From: JAAYYM01 sp964483155
GTDB taxonomy: Bacteria; Bacillota; Clostridia; Lachnospirales; Lachnospiraceae
Assembly: GCA_964483155.1 (NCBI GenBank)
Contig: CAZAAC010000088.1
Location: 1 to 7,255, forward strand
Direction: 5' to 3'
Length of the DNA: 7,255 nt
Part shown: positions 1 through 5,060 of the stretch, piece by piece
Layout: every line of letters starts with the position of its first letter
Numbering within the stretch: the first letter of the stretch is position 1
Made by a program: the position numbers and the translations under genes
The notes under the pieces: generated by a model
The model's database searches: none
The model's input: the letters and a program-made list of their open reading frames with translations, nothing else
What the model was told of the DNA's origin: nothing

Positions 1-284
1 CTCTGATAATTTTCCAACCACCGAATGACGGTATACTGATCGCCACCACCATTTAGGTGCTTTGCTATCTGGTTGATATTATTACCATACCATCCAAACT
101 GACCACAAAGTTCCTTATACTCTTTAAAAATCCCAAGCGAAATCACCGTTACTTTCTTTGACAGTGCCTGCCTCCTCAAATAATCTGACATAGAAAGCCC
201 AGCTTTTTCAGCCTTTTTTCTTATCCGTTCTTTTTCTTCTGGCGTTGCCCTAAAATGCAAATCTTCTGTTCTGTCATTCTTCAA
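1..284 (-). CDS. mobC: MobC-like plasmid mobilisation (relaxosome) protein, partial at 3' end
   Basis: Auxiliary DNA-binding protein expected to help a relaxase open the origin of transfer during conjugative mobilisation. The first 94 residues are visible; the C-terminus lies beyond the left edge. The N-terminus is charged and of ribbon-helix-helix type (TEDLHFRATPEEKERIRKKA), followed by the MobC-typical segments LSMSDYLRRQAL (about 30-41) and GWYGNNINQIAKHLN (about 64-78). I chose the TTG at 284 because AAGGTGAG lies just upstream at good spacing. A GTG at 293, overlapping that Shine-Dalgarno, is the alternative, and an in-frame TGA at 300-302 rules out anything longer. The upstream DNA holds oriT-like inverted repeats and a possible attenuator, which fits a mob operon reading leftward. 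A relaxase gene would be expected next, off the window. The family call is from recognised motifs; function is inferred from the family. Confidence 0.8.
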   Translation of the reverse strand, partial: MKNDRTEDLHFRATPEEKERIRKKAEKAGLSMSDYLRRQALSKKVTVISLGIFKEYKELCGQFGWYGNNINQIAKHLNGGGDQYTVIRWLENYQ

Positions 285-289
285 ATTTC

Positions 290-451
290 TCACCTTCTTT
301 CATTCATAATTTCTTCAAATACAATCATTAGAAATATTCCATTCACTAAAAGTGCCGGAAACGGCACATAGCTTTTCGTCGTCGCAAGCTCCTCCCTCCG
401 ATCTACGCTCTCTCCCCTAAGGTCGTTCACGATTCGCAACAAGTTGCTCAT
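290..451 (-). CDS. possible 53-aa protein overlapping the mobC start
   Basis: An open frame from ATG at 451 encodes 53 residues: a charged N-terminal half (DLRGESVDRREELATTK, about 10-26) and a hydrophobic C-terminal half (VPFPALLVNGIFLMIVF, about 29-45). Its TGA stop overlaps the candidate GTG start of mobC (GTGA) and lies 6 bases before the TTG start, the layout of translationally coupled genes. Against it: I see no Shine-Dalgarno before the ATG, the frame stays open further upstream without a clear start, and the same DNA contains hairpins and a competing 13-codon leader in another frame. It could therefore be an accidental frame through a conserved leader or oriT region. I do not recognise a family and assign no function. 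Confidence 0.3.
   Translation of the reverse strand: MSNLLRIVNDLRGESVDRREELATTKSYVPFPALLVNGIFLMIVFEEIMNERR
346..387 (-). CDS. possible 13-codon leader peptide upstream of mobC
   Basis: A TTG codon at 387 follows a purine-rich Shine-Dalgarno block (GGAGGGAGGAG, 389-399). It opens a 13-codon frame rich in arginine and basic residues (RRRKAMCRFRHF after the start), ending in TAG at 346-348. The stop falls in the T-tract that follows the hairpin at 352-367, so a translating ribosome would cover the hairpin. This is the geometry of a translation-controlled attenuator for mobC. The ribosome site is the best in the region, but the frame is tiny and conflicts with the 53-aa frame over the same DNA. 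Confidence 0.3.
   Translation of the reverse strand: MRRRKAMCRFRHF
348..367 (-). terminator. short hairpin with T-tract (attenuator candidate) in the mobC leader
   Basis: On the minus strand GTGCCG-TTTC-CGGCAC forms a 6-bp GC-rich stem with a 4-base loop, followed directly by TTTT (348-351). It is shaped like a small intrinsic terminator but lies about 60 bases upstream of the mobC start, so it would act as an attenuator rather than an end of gene. Read on the plus strand, the loop is GAAA, a GNRA tetraloop. The stem is short, so termination strength is uncertain. Confidence 0.35.
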
Positions 452-471
452 TGCCGCGGTAGTCGCCAACT

Positions 472-489
472 GAGAATGTAAACATTCTC
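472..489. repeat. 8-bp inverted repeat GAGAATGT / ACATTCTC
   Basis: Two perfect 8-base arms (472-479 and 482-489) are separated by AA. It is a possible protein-binding operator or small cruciform within the mob control region. The core lies just outside the possible 53-aa frame. No T-tract follows, so it is not a terminator. Confidence 0.45.
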
Positions 490-559
490 GCTTGGCTCGT
501 TACTCGCGCAAACTCGCTCCGCTCGTAAATATGCTCCGGAAACGTCGCAAATAGTAGAG

Positions 560-597
560 CAAGTTTCGCCCTGTGTACACACAACGGGCAAAACTTG
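560..597. repeat. imperfect inverted repeat with palindromic loop (oriT dyad candidate)
   Basis: Left arm CAAGTTTCGCCC (560-571) and right arm GGGCAAAACTTG (586-597) pair over 12 positions with one mismatch, which becomes a G-T wobble on the minus strand. The loop begins with the perfect 10-bp palindrome TGTGTACACA (572-581). This is the largest dyad in the left region and the best candidate for a relaxase or MobC recognition structure. Confidence 0.6.
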
Positions 598-618
598 TTG
601 GGGTTCTAGCGCCCCCAA
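598..618. repeat. inverted repeat TTGGGG / CCCCAA
   Basis: TTGGGG (598-603) and CCCCAA (613-618) form a 6-bp GC-rich dyad around a 9-base loop (TTCTAGCGC). It abuts the larger dyad at 560-597 with no gap, so the two form one compact secondary-structure block. It may be part of oriT. Confidence 0.5.
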
Positions 619-670
619 TCCCCAGCTATTACGTCTGACAAGTAGGCGACATTTTTCTCACTTCGTTCGA

Positions 671-686
671 ATATTGTCACCAATAT
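671..686. repeat. 6-bp inverted repeat ATATTG / CAATAT
   Basis: ATATTG (671-676) and CAATAT (681-686) flank TCAC. It lies at the distal edge of the mob control region and could be an operator half-site pair or chance in AT-rich DNA. Confidence 0.3.
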
Positions 687-690
687 GTCC

Positions 691-1078
691 GACTAAACAT
701 ATCTTCGAAAGAACTTATCAGTATATCTAAAAACAGATATCATCAAATAACACTTCAGAAGCTTTGGCGGTTCCATTTCTATATTCTGAAATAAATTTGA
801 TGGTTTGTCAGAAACATTCGGTGCTATACCTACGTTGTATCTACTTACTACGTTAAGAGCTATAATGCATTAACAGATTTATTGTAAAAAAAATCACCCA
901 ATACCACATTGACTGCGAATTGAGTGAAAATTGAGTTAAAAATAAAATACTGATTTCTCTTCTCTAGTTTACTAACAAACGTTTTCTACTGCATACTTTA
1001 CTTCTAAATAAAATTTATTGTCCAATGTAAAAAATGTCCTAAGTAATCCTGCAAGTATTTTCATAATACACAAGTGAA
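691..1078. other. AT-rich stretch without a convincing gene
   Basis: About 390 bases between the mob control region and the WYL regulator. Both strands are broken by frequent stops. Two short minus-strand open stretches were noted: 26 codons ending at 727, which read like the C-terminus of a protein, and a 30-codon ATG frame at 972-1064 without a Shine-Dalgarno. Neither is supported as a working gene. I see no tRNA, no intrinsic terminator with a GC-rich stem, and no clear promoter here. It may hold decayed element DNA or an untranslated leader. Confidence 0.5.
727..807 (-). pseudogene. possible remnant of a protein C-terminus
   Basis: A 26-codon stretch ending in TAG at 727-729 reads as plausible protein (contains EYRNGTAKASEVLFDDICF). 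It is preceded in the same frame by TGA at 808-810 and TAG further upstream, with an 8-codon open piece between them. One reading is a decayed gene in which a CGA codon became TGA. I do not recognise the family, and the stretch is short enough to be chance. Confidence 0.2.
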
Positions 1079-1993
1079 CTAAATTGACAAAAAATGTAGT
1101 TGTAAGCTATCAAGCTTTTCAATTATTAGTTTCGATAACTTAACTGGATGCACAGATAAAATGGTTTTCCCGTATCCTATAAAATAATTCGCAATAAAGT
1201 CTTCTTCTCCGTGATTGTAAAATCCACGAATAAAATATTGCTCATTTACTAAATCTAATCGCATGGAAGGATAATGTTCTTTTTGAAATAGGTCTACTCC
1301 TTTATTTGACACTAAAACTTCAAACTCTGTTGCGTCAGCAGCCTTATATAACATATCAACATACTTAGCAAAGTCATTAAATGGCTTTGCTAAGTATTTG
1401 CTATTTTCATGAAGGTCGATAACCTTGTCACACCGCAACACTTGCATTTTCTCTGTTAAAAAATTATAACCAGTAGCATACCATTGACCAAAGATTGCTG
1501 ATATATCAAAAAATTGTATGATATAGCTATTTTCAGTCGCTTTTTTTCTATACTTCACTTCGCAGACTTTTTCATCAATAGCAAATTGCAAAATATCCTT
1601 TAAATAACTACAGTTGTTATTCTGTGAAATAGCTCCAAATCGAAACACTTTTTCCGTTTTTCTAAGCAGTTCTATTTTTTTGGGAGAAAGACAATTTTCA
1701 AATTTCTGCTTTAATTTTTCCACACTTAAATGAAAAGGGGTAGACTCATAAGCACTCAATGTAAGCATCGAAAAATATAAAGCAAACACCTCATCAATAT
1801 TAAAAACAATAGGAGACAGCAAACGATTTTGAAGAATTCCATAGAATCCATTCCTGCCTGGTTGAGAATATATTGGCATTCCTATTTCTTCTAATGATTG
1901 AATATCTCTGAGTGCAGTACTTTTTGAAATATCATATCGTTGTATTATATCTTTTAAATTAAAGAAATTTTTATCATTTAGATATAACAGCAT
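1079..1993 (-). CDS. HTH/WYL-domain transcriptional regulator (YafY type)
   Basis: Cytoplasmic DNA-binding regulator. The N-terminal winged helix is at about residues 1-55 (FNLKDIIQRYDISKSTALRD; SLEEIGMPIYSQPGRNG). A C-terminal WYL ligand-sensing domain lies near 140-205 (VCEVKYRKK, then GQWYATGYN in the place of the signature). The numbering used here starts at the first ATG, 1993. However, the frame stays open upstream and encodes NKSERLND, which matches the usual head of this family and the start of helix 1. AAGGAG at 2030-2035 is placed for a start at 2018-2020, which is ATA. The true start is therefore probably 2020 or the ATT at 2021-2023, or the original start has been mutated. It is divergent from the peptidase gene and shares its promoter region, so it probably controls that gene and itself. 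The effector is unknown. Confidence 0.85.
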   Translation of the reverse strand: MLLYLNDKNFFNLKDIIQRYDISKSTALRDIQSLEEIGMPIYSQPGRNGFYGILQNRLLSPIVFNIDEVFALYFSMLTLSAYESTPFHLSVEKLKQKFENCLSPKKIELLRKTEKVFRFGAISQNNNCSYLKDILQFAIDEKVCEVKYRKKATENSYIIQFFDISAIFGQWYATGYNFLTEKMQVLRCDKVIDLHENSKYLAKPFNDFAKYVDMLYKAADATEFEVLVSNKGVDLFQKEHYPSMRLDLVNEQYFIRGFYNHGEEDFIANYFIGYGKTILSVHPVKLSKLIIEKLDSLQLHFLSI

Positions 1994-2017
1994 ATCATTT
2001 AGACGTTCTGACTTATT

Positions 2018-2035
2018 TATAATAATTCACTCCTT
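2018..2035 (-). promoter_or_regulatory. Shine-Dalgarno AAGGAG followed by a non-standard start (ATA/ATT) for the WYL regulator
   Basis: AAGGAG (2030-2035) is followed 9 bases later by ATA (2018-2020) in the regulator's frame, with ATT codons at 2021-2023 and 2024-2026 and an in-frame TGA at 2027-2029. The first in-frame ATG is 36 bases from the Shine-Dalgarno, too far for normal use. Hence the start is either a rare ATA/ATT codon or a damaged ATG. Confidence 0.6.
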
Positions 2036-2110
2036 TTTAATCTCAAGTTGTATAAAAGGTGTCACAATATGAAACCATTTTGTAGTATACTACAATTACA
2101 AGGAAAATAA
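2036..2110. promoter_or_regulatory. divergent promoter/operator region between WYL regulator and peptidase
   Basis: It contains a perfect 16-bp palindrome TTGTAGTATACTACAA (2080-2095) with -10-like hexamers on both strands (TAGTAT 2083-2088, TATACT 2086-2091), and a short dyad GTGTCAC (2059-2065) upstream. On the minus strand TATACA (2048-2053) lies 17 bases from a poor -35-like TGGTTT (2071-2076). The -35 matches are weak on both strands, which suggests activator-dependent or tightly regulated promoters. The WYL protein is the natural candidate to bind here. Exact start sites are not determined. Confidence 0.5.
2080..2095. repeat. perfect 16-bp palindrome, likely operator
   Basis: TTGTAGTATACTACAA is identical to its reverse complement and includes the -10-like TATACT. 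It ends 32 bases before the peptidase start codon, so a dimer bound there would block or shape transcription of the peptidase gene. Confidence 0.55.
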
Positions 2111-2127
2111 AAGGAGAATACAACTAT

Positions 2128-2742
2128 ATGAAAAAACTATTTTTGGCATCATCATTTAAAGATGTTGCAAATATCTTTGCAAATTTCGAAACAGATTTGA
2201 TAGGTAAAAGAGTAACCTTTATCCCTACAGCAAGTATTGTGGAAAAGGTTGTGTTTTATGTATCATCTGGAAGAAAAGCACTTGAGAAAATGGGACTTAT
2301 TGTTGATATACTTGAAATATCTACAGCCAGCGAGGATGAAATAAAAGTTAAGTTAAAGAAAAATGATTTTATCTATGTCACTGGCGGTAACACATTCTTT
2401 CTTTTGCAAGAACTAAAAAGAACAGGAGCTGATAAAATAATTATAGAAGAAGTAAATGCAGGTAAGCTTTACATTGGTGAATCAGCTGGAGCAATGGTTG
2501 CATCGAAAAATATAGAATACGCAAAAGGAATGGACAGTGTGAAAAAAGCTCCTGATTTGATGGATTATGGTGCCTTAGGATTAGTCGAGTTTTACCCTGT
2601 GCCACATTTTGAAAGTTCACCCTTTAAGAAAGTTGTACAAACTATAATAGACACCTACTCTTCTAAGCTAAATATATCCCCAATCAGTAATCACGATGCA
2701 ATTATAATTCAGAATAACGAAATGAAAATTGAAAAAAGCTGA
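2128..2742 (+). CDS. pepE: peptidase E family (S51) serine peptidase, class I glutamine amidotransferase-like fold
   Basis: A cytoplasmic enzyme of the S51 family, whose characterised members cleave dipeptides with N-terminal aspartate. The nucleophile elbow is GESAGAM with Ser119. VTGGNTF (84-90) is the oxyanion/glycine-rich loop, and PVPHFE carries His160, the likely catalytic histidine. Asp136 (GMD) is a candidate third residue by spacing to the Salmonella PepE triad. At 204 residues it has about the usual length of short Firmicute members. The start is the ATG at 2128 behind AAGGAG at 2111-2116; the spacing of 11 bases is slightly long. It is transcribed divergently from the WYL regulator, which probably controls it, and ends before the hairpin at 2827-2872. 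Related proteins with this fold have other roles, so Asp-X specificity is inferred from family only. Confidence 0.85.
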   Translation: MKKLFLASSFKDVANIFANFETDLIGKRVTFIPTASIVEKVVFYVSSGRKALEKMGLIVDILEISTASEDEIKVKLKKNDFIYVTGGNTFFLLQELKRTGADKIIIEEVNAGKLYIGESAGAMVASKNIEYAKGMDSVKKAPDLMDYGALGLVEFYPVPHFESSPFKKVVQTIIDTYSSKLNISPISNHDAIIIQNNEMKIEKS

Positions 2743-2826
2743 TTTTGTAACTCTCGTTGTCTTACGATTTTTATATCCTTAAAGCTATTAAATGCTACTG
2801 ATCGAGGTTACACAAATACGTACTAC

Positions 2827-2872
2827 AAAATATCTGCACACCTAATCTATTATTAAGATGTGCAGATATTTT
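2827..2872. terminator. bidirectional intrinsic terminator between pepE and the rlmD-side genes
   Basis: Arms AAAATATCTGCACA (2827-2840) and TGTGCAGATATTTT (2859-2872) are perfectly complementary over 14 bases around an 18-base loop. The run of A before and T after the core gives a T-tract on either strand. It lies between convergent genes and so can end pepE on the plus strand and the rlmD-linked small gene on the minus strand. Confidence 0.8.
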
Positions 2873-2990
2873 AGCTATATTCCAGATTATACAAATACTC
2901 CGATGTTACCTCAACTCAACAACCTACAATTAAATAAATAATCTTTCTAAATAATTATAAAACTGGTAATAACGCCTCACTATTTACAAT

Positions 2991-3230
2991 TTAATTAAAC
3001 ACATTCATCGCATCCACATATCCCTGTAATCCATCCAGCTTCAACGCATACGACACATAATTTGCAGGTTCTTCTCTCGCCAATCTCACAAGATATCCTT
3101 CATCTTCCGGCTCACCAAATATGACCTGTGAGTTTGCCTTGGCACATTCAATTACCAGTTCATTATCATCTTTGTCTTTCATGACTACAGCATTGTGAAT
3201 CGAATCGTAATAATACAAATTATATTCCAT
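2991..3230 (-). CDS. small acidic protein of unknown function (79 aa)
   Basis: A 79-residue acidic protein with an aromatic N-terminus (MEYNLYYYDS), a stretch VVMKDKDDNELVIECAK (about 12-28), and a C-terminus EPANYVSYALKLDGLQGYVD (about 54-73). No signal peptide, membrane segment or cysteine cluster is seen. From memory it faintly resembles small Clostridia proteins grouped as DUF6061, but I would not rely on that. I prefer the ATG at 3230, because GGAGG (3239-3243) sits 8 bases upstream. A GTG at 3239 is in frame but overlaps that site. The Shine-Dalgarno lies only a few bases after the rlmD stop, so the two are probably co-transcribed and translationally coupled. It is the last gene before the bidirectional terminator. 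Confidence 0.7.
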   Translation of the reverse strand: MEYNLYYYDSIHNAVVMKDKDDNELVIECAKANSQVIFGEPEDEGYLVRLAREEPANYVSYALKLDGLQGYVDAMNVFN

Positions 3231-3247
3231 CCATTCCACCTCCGGTT

Positions 3248-5044
3248 TTAGCTAACCATCCCAAAATGTTTCAATGCATCCTCAATCGCCTTTTCCTTCT
3301 CTTCAGGACAATTCGATTGCTTAGAATTTTCCGACTTTGCAAGATTATAATTCTCTCCAACTTCCAATCCATATTTCCTTTTTACCTGTGAAATATACAG
3401 ATTAGAAACTTTAAGTCCATGCTCTTTCAACACATAATCCCTTATCTCAGCATAAGTAGCCTTGGTCTCAGCTGATGTTGCATCCAACTCATCCAAGTCC
3501 AAATCAACCTCTATCCTGTCATTCGGTTTTTGTTGGGACAAAAGAACAACCGTCTCAACGTGCACTGTCCCCGGAAACATGTCGACTGCACACATTCTTT
3601 CTACATGGTATCCACGCATAAGAAACACCTCCAGATCCCTTGCGAGACTTGTTGGCTTACAGGAAATATATACGATTTTGTCTACGCCATAGTCTATGAT
3701 CTTAGTAAGCGCCTTAGGGTGTATTCCATCTCTTGGCGGGTCAAGAACGATAAAATCTGGCCTTTCTTCTATTTCGTCCAGCACTTTTAATACATCTCCT
3801 GCTATGAATTCGCAATTATGTAAACCATTTAATTCGGCATTCTCTCTTGCCGCGAGGACTGCTTCTTCGACGATTTCAACACCGATTACTTTCTTTGCGA
3901 TAGGGGCCAACAGTTGTGCAATTGTTCCCGTGCCAGAATATAAATCAAAAATAATTTGTTTGTTCGTCTCACTGCCACTATTGGCGCCACTACTGGTGCC
4001 ATTATTGGTGCCACTATTGGTGCCTAAATTACCGACATATTCTCTGACGATTTCATATAATACTTCTGCACCCAGACTATTTGTTTGAAAAAAGGAGAAC
4101 GGTGTAATCTTAAATCGCAGGCCTAACAACTCTTCATTAAAATGATCCCGTCCATATAATATTTTCGTTCCATCATCTTTCACCGTGTCTGATAAAGAAT
4201 CATTTGTTGTATGCAATATTCCAATGATTTTTCCCGTTGTTTTCAGTTTACATAACTCATTTTTGAAGTCTTCCATGAGTCCCTGCTCCATACCGATTGT
4301 ATCCGGTGGTGTCTGAGATGTCGTAATGATATCAATCAATATTTCTCCTGTCTTTACAGCCTTACGCACGAGTAAATGCCGAAGATATCCTTGATGTGAC
4401 ATCTTATGATAAAATGATACTTCTTTTTCATTAAAATAAGCTAGCGCACAGCTAAGAATCCTACGATAATCTTCATCAACTATTTGGCATTCTTTCACAG
4501 AAACAATATCATAAAAGCTTCCTCTTCTGTGCATACCGAGGGCTAATGCCCCTCCCTTTACTTCATCTCCAAATGAAAATTCCATCTTATTACGGTATTC
4601 AAATTGTACCGGACTTCCTTTGATTCCTTCGAAGCTATCCTCAAATTTATCATGTTCACTAGCTGAACTCCCTCGCTCTACTGCCGGACATATCACATCT
4701 CTTAAGAGCTCTCTTAAGGGCTCTCTTAAGAGCTCTCTTACTTGCCCTTCTTTTAGTTTCAGCTGTTCTTCATACGAAAGATTCTGATACTGACACCCGC
4801 CACATGTCGCAAAATGTTTGCAGGCACTCTCTATTTCCAGCGGAGATTTTTGAAGAACCTCTAGTAGCCTTCCTTCTGCTTTTCCACTCCGATTCTTGTT
4901 CACGATAAAACGTATTTTCTGACCGGTAATCACATTTTTAACAACAGCTCTTTCTGACTTTTCCAAATCCTCCACGACCACGATACCCTTATTCGGAAAT
5001 TTCACAGATTGTACCATTCCCTCGTATACTTGTCCCTTTTTCAT
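3248..5044 (-). CDS. rlmD: 23S rRNA (uracil-C5)-methyltransferase, RlmD/RumA family, with insertions and a C-terminal tail
   Basis: SAM-dependent methyltransferase that adds a C5 methyl to a uridine of 23S rRNA (U1939 type). The TRAM RNA-binding domain is at about 1-63. The iron-sulfur cysteines are Cys75, Cys81, Cys84 (CKHFATCGGC) and probably Cys186. The QFEYRNKMEFSFGD motif is at 147-160 and FFQTN at 318-322. The SAM loop DLYSGTGT is at 367-374 and LDPPRDG at 434-440. The catalytic nucleophile is Cys462 (YISCKPTSLARD) and the base Glu497 (HVETVVLL), with the same 35-residue spacing as E. coli RlmD Cys389/Glu424. At 598 residues it is much longer than the usual 430-460: there are two low-complexity insertions (about 104-142 and 339-361) and an extra tail from about 511. 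The ATG is preceded by GGGGAA. A U747/U1939 dual RlmCD role cannot be excluded. Confidence 0.93.
   Translation of the reverse strand: MKKGQVYEGMVQSVKFPNKGIVVVEDLEKSERAVVKNVITGQKIRFIVNKNRSGKAEGRLLEVLQKSPLEIESACKHFATCGGCQYQNLSYEEQLKLKEGQVRELLREPLRELLRDVICPAVERGSSASEHDKFEDSFEGIKGSPVQFEYRNKMEFSFGDEVKGGALALGMHRRGSFYDIVSVKECQIVDEDYRRILSCALAYFNEKEVSFYHKMSHQGYLRHLLVRKAVKTGEILIDIITTSQTPPDTIGMEQGLMEDFKNELCKLKTTGKIIGILHTTNDSLSDTVKDDGTKILYGRDHFNEELLGLRFKITPFSFFQTNSLGAEVLYEIVREYVGNLGTNSGTNNGTSSGANSGSETNKQIIFDLYSGTGTIAQLLAPIAKKVIGVEIVEEAVLAARENAELNGLHNCEFIAGDVLKVLDEIEERPDFIVLDPPRDGIHPKALTKIIDYGVDKIVYISCKPTSLARDLEVFLMRGYHVERMCAVDMFPGTVHVETVVLLSQQKPNDRIEVDLDLDELDATSAETKATYAEIRDYVLKEHGLKVSNLYISQVKRKYGLEVGENYNLAKSENSKQSNCPEEKEKAIEDALKHFGMVS
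3977..4024. repeat. four 12-bp tandem repeats inside rlmD
   Basis: The units ACTATTGGCGCC, ACTACTGGTGCC, ATTATTGGTGCC and ACTATTGGTGCC are head to tail. They encode a Gly/Thr/Asn/Ser linker (GTNSGTNNGTSSGANSGS, about 341-358) between the FFQTN region and the SAM-binding loop. The unit is a multiple of three, so copy-number change keeps the frame. It is likely a flexible surface loop and prone to slippage. Confidence 0.85.
4697..4744. repeat. about 3.5 tandem 12-bp repeats inside rlmD
   Basis: The units ATCTCTTAAGAG, CTCTCTTAAGGG and CTCTCTTAAGAG are followed by a diverged CTCTCTTACTTG. They encode a charged (L/P)LRE repeat (RELLREPLRELLRD, about 103-116) after the iron-sulfur cysteine segment. 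Again the unit is frame-preserving. Each unit is itself nearly palindromic around CTTAAG. Confidence 0.8.
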
Positions 5045-5060
5045 ATATTCCCCAATCTAT

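Larger units (their letters stand above)
440..690. other. putative origin of transfer (oriT) / mob control region
   Basis: This stretch directly upstream of mobC is GC-richer than its surroundings and packed with dyads: an 8-bp dyad at 472-489, imperfect 12-bp arms at 560-597 around a perfect 10-bp palindrome, a 6-bp dyad at 598-618, and a 6-bp dyad at 671-686. It also holds spaced CTCG motifs at 487-525. Origins of transfer for MobC-assisted relaxases usually lie next to the mob genes and carry such inverted repeats beside the nick site. From memory, the arrangement resembles mob regions of Tn1549/CTn2-type conjugative transposons of Clostridia. I cannot place the nick site from sequence alone. 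The oriT role is an inference from structure and position. Confidence 0.5.

Noticed and set aside
614..653. Seven-codon ATG frame (MSPTCQT) on the minus strand as another leader peptide
   Set aside because: Too short, with only a weak purine stretch before it and no paired hairpin plus T-tract directly at its stop.
723..740. Hairpin ATATCT / AGATAT as a terminator
   Set aside because: AT-only 6-bp stem too weak, no suitable T-tract after it and no gene clearly ending there.
972..1064. 30-codon minus-strand ATG frame just after the WYL regulator
   Set aside because: No Shine-Dalgarno, very short, no recognisable protein; likely chance in AT-rich DNA.
3977..4024. Possible CRISPR-like array
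   Set aside because: The units are 12 bp, head to tail without spacers, and code in frame within rlmD.
3462..4088. Plus-strand open frames of 76-130 codons across rlmD
   Set aside because: They are antisense to a fully motif-supported rlmD; their low-complexity parts are only the complement of the coding minisatellite.
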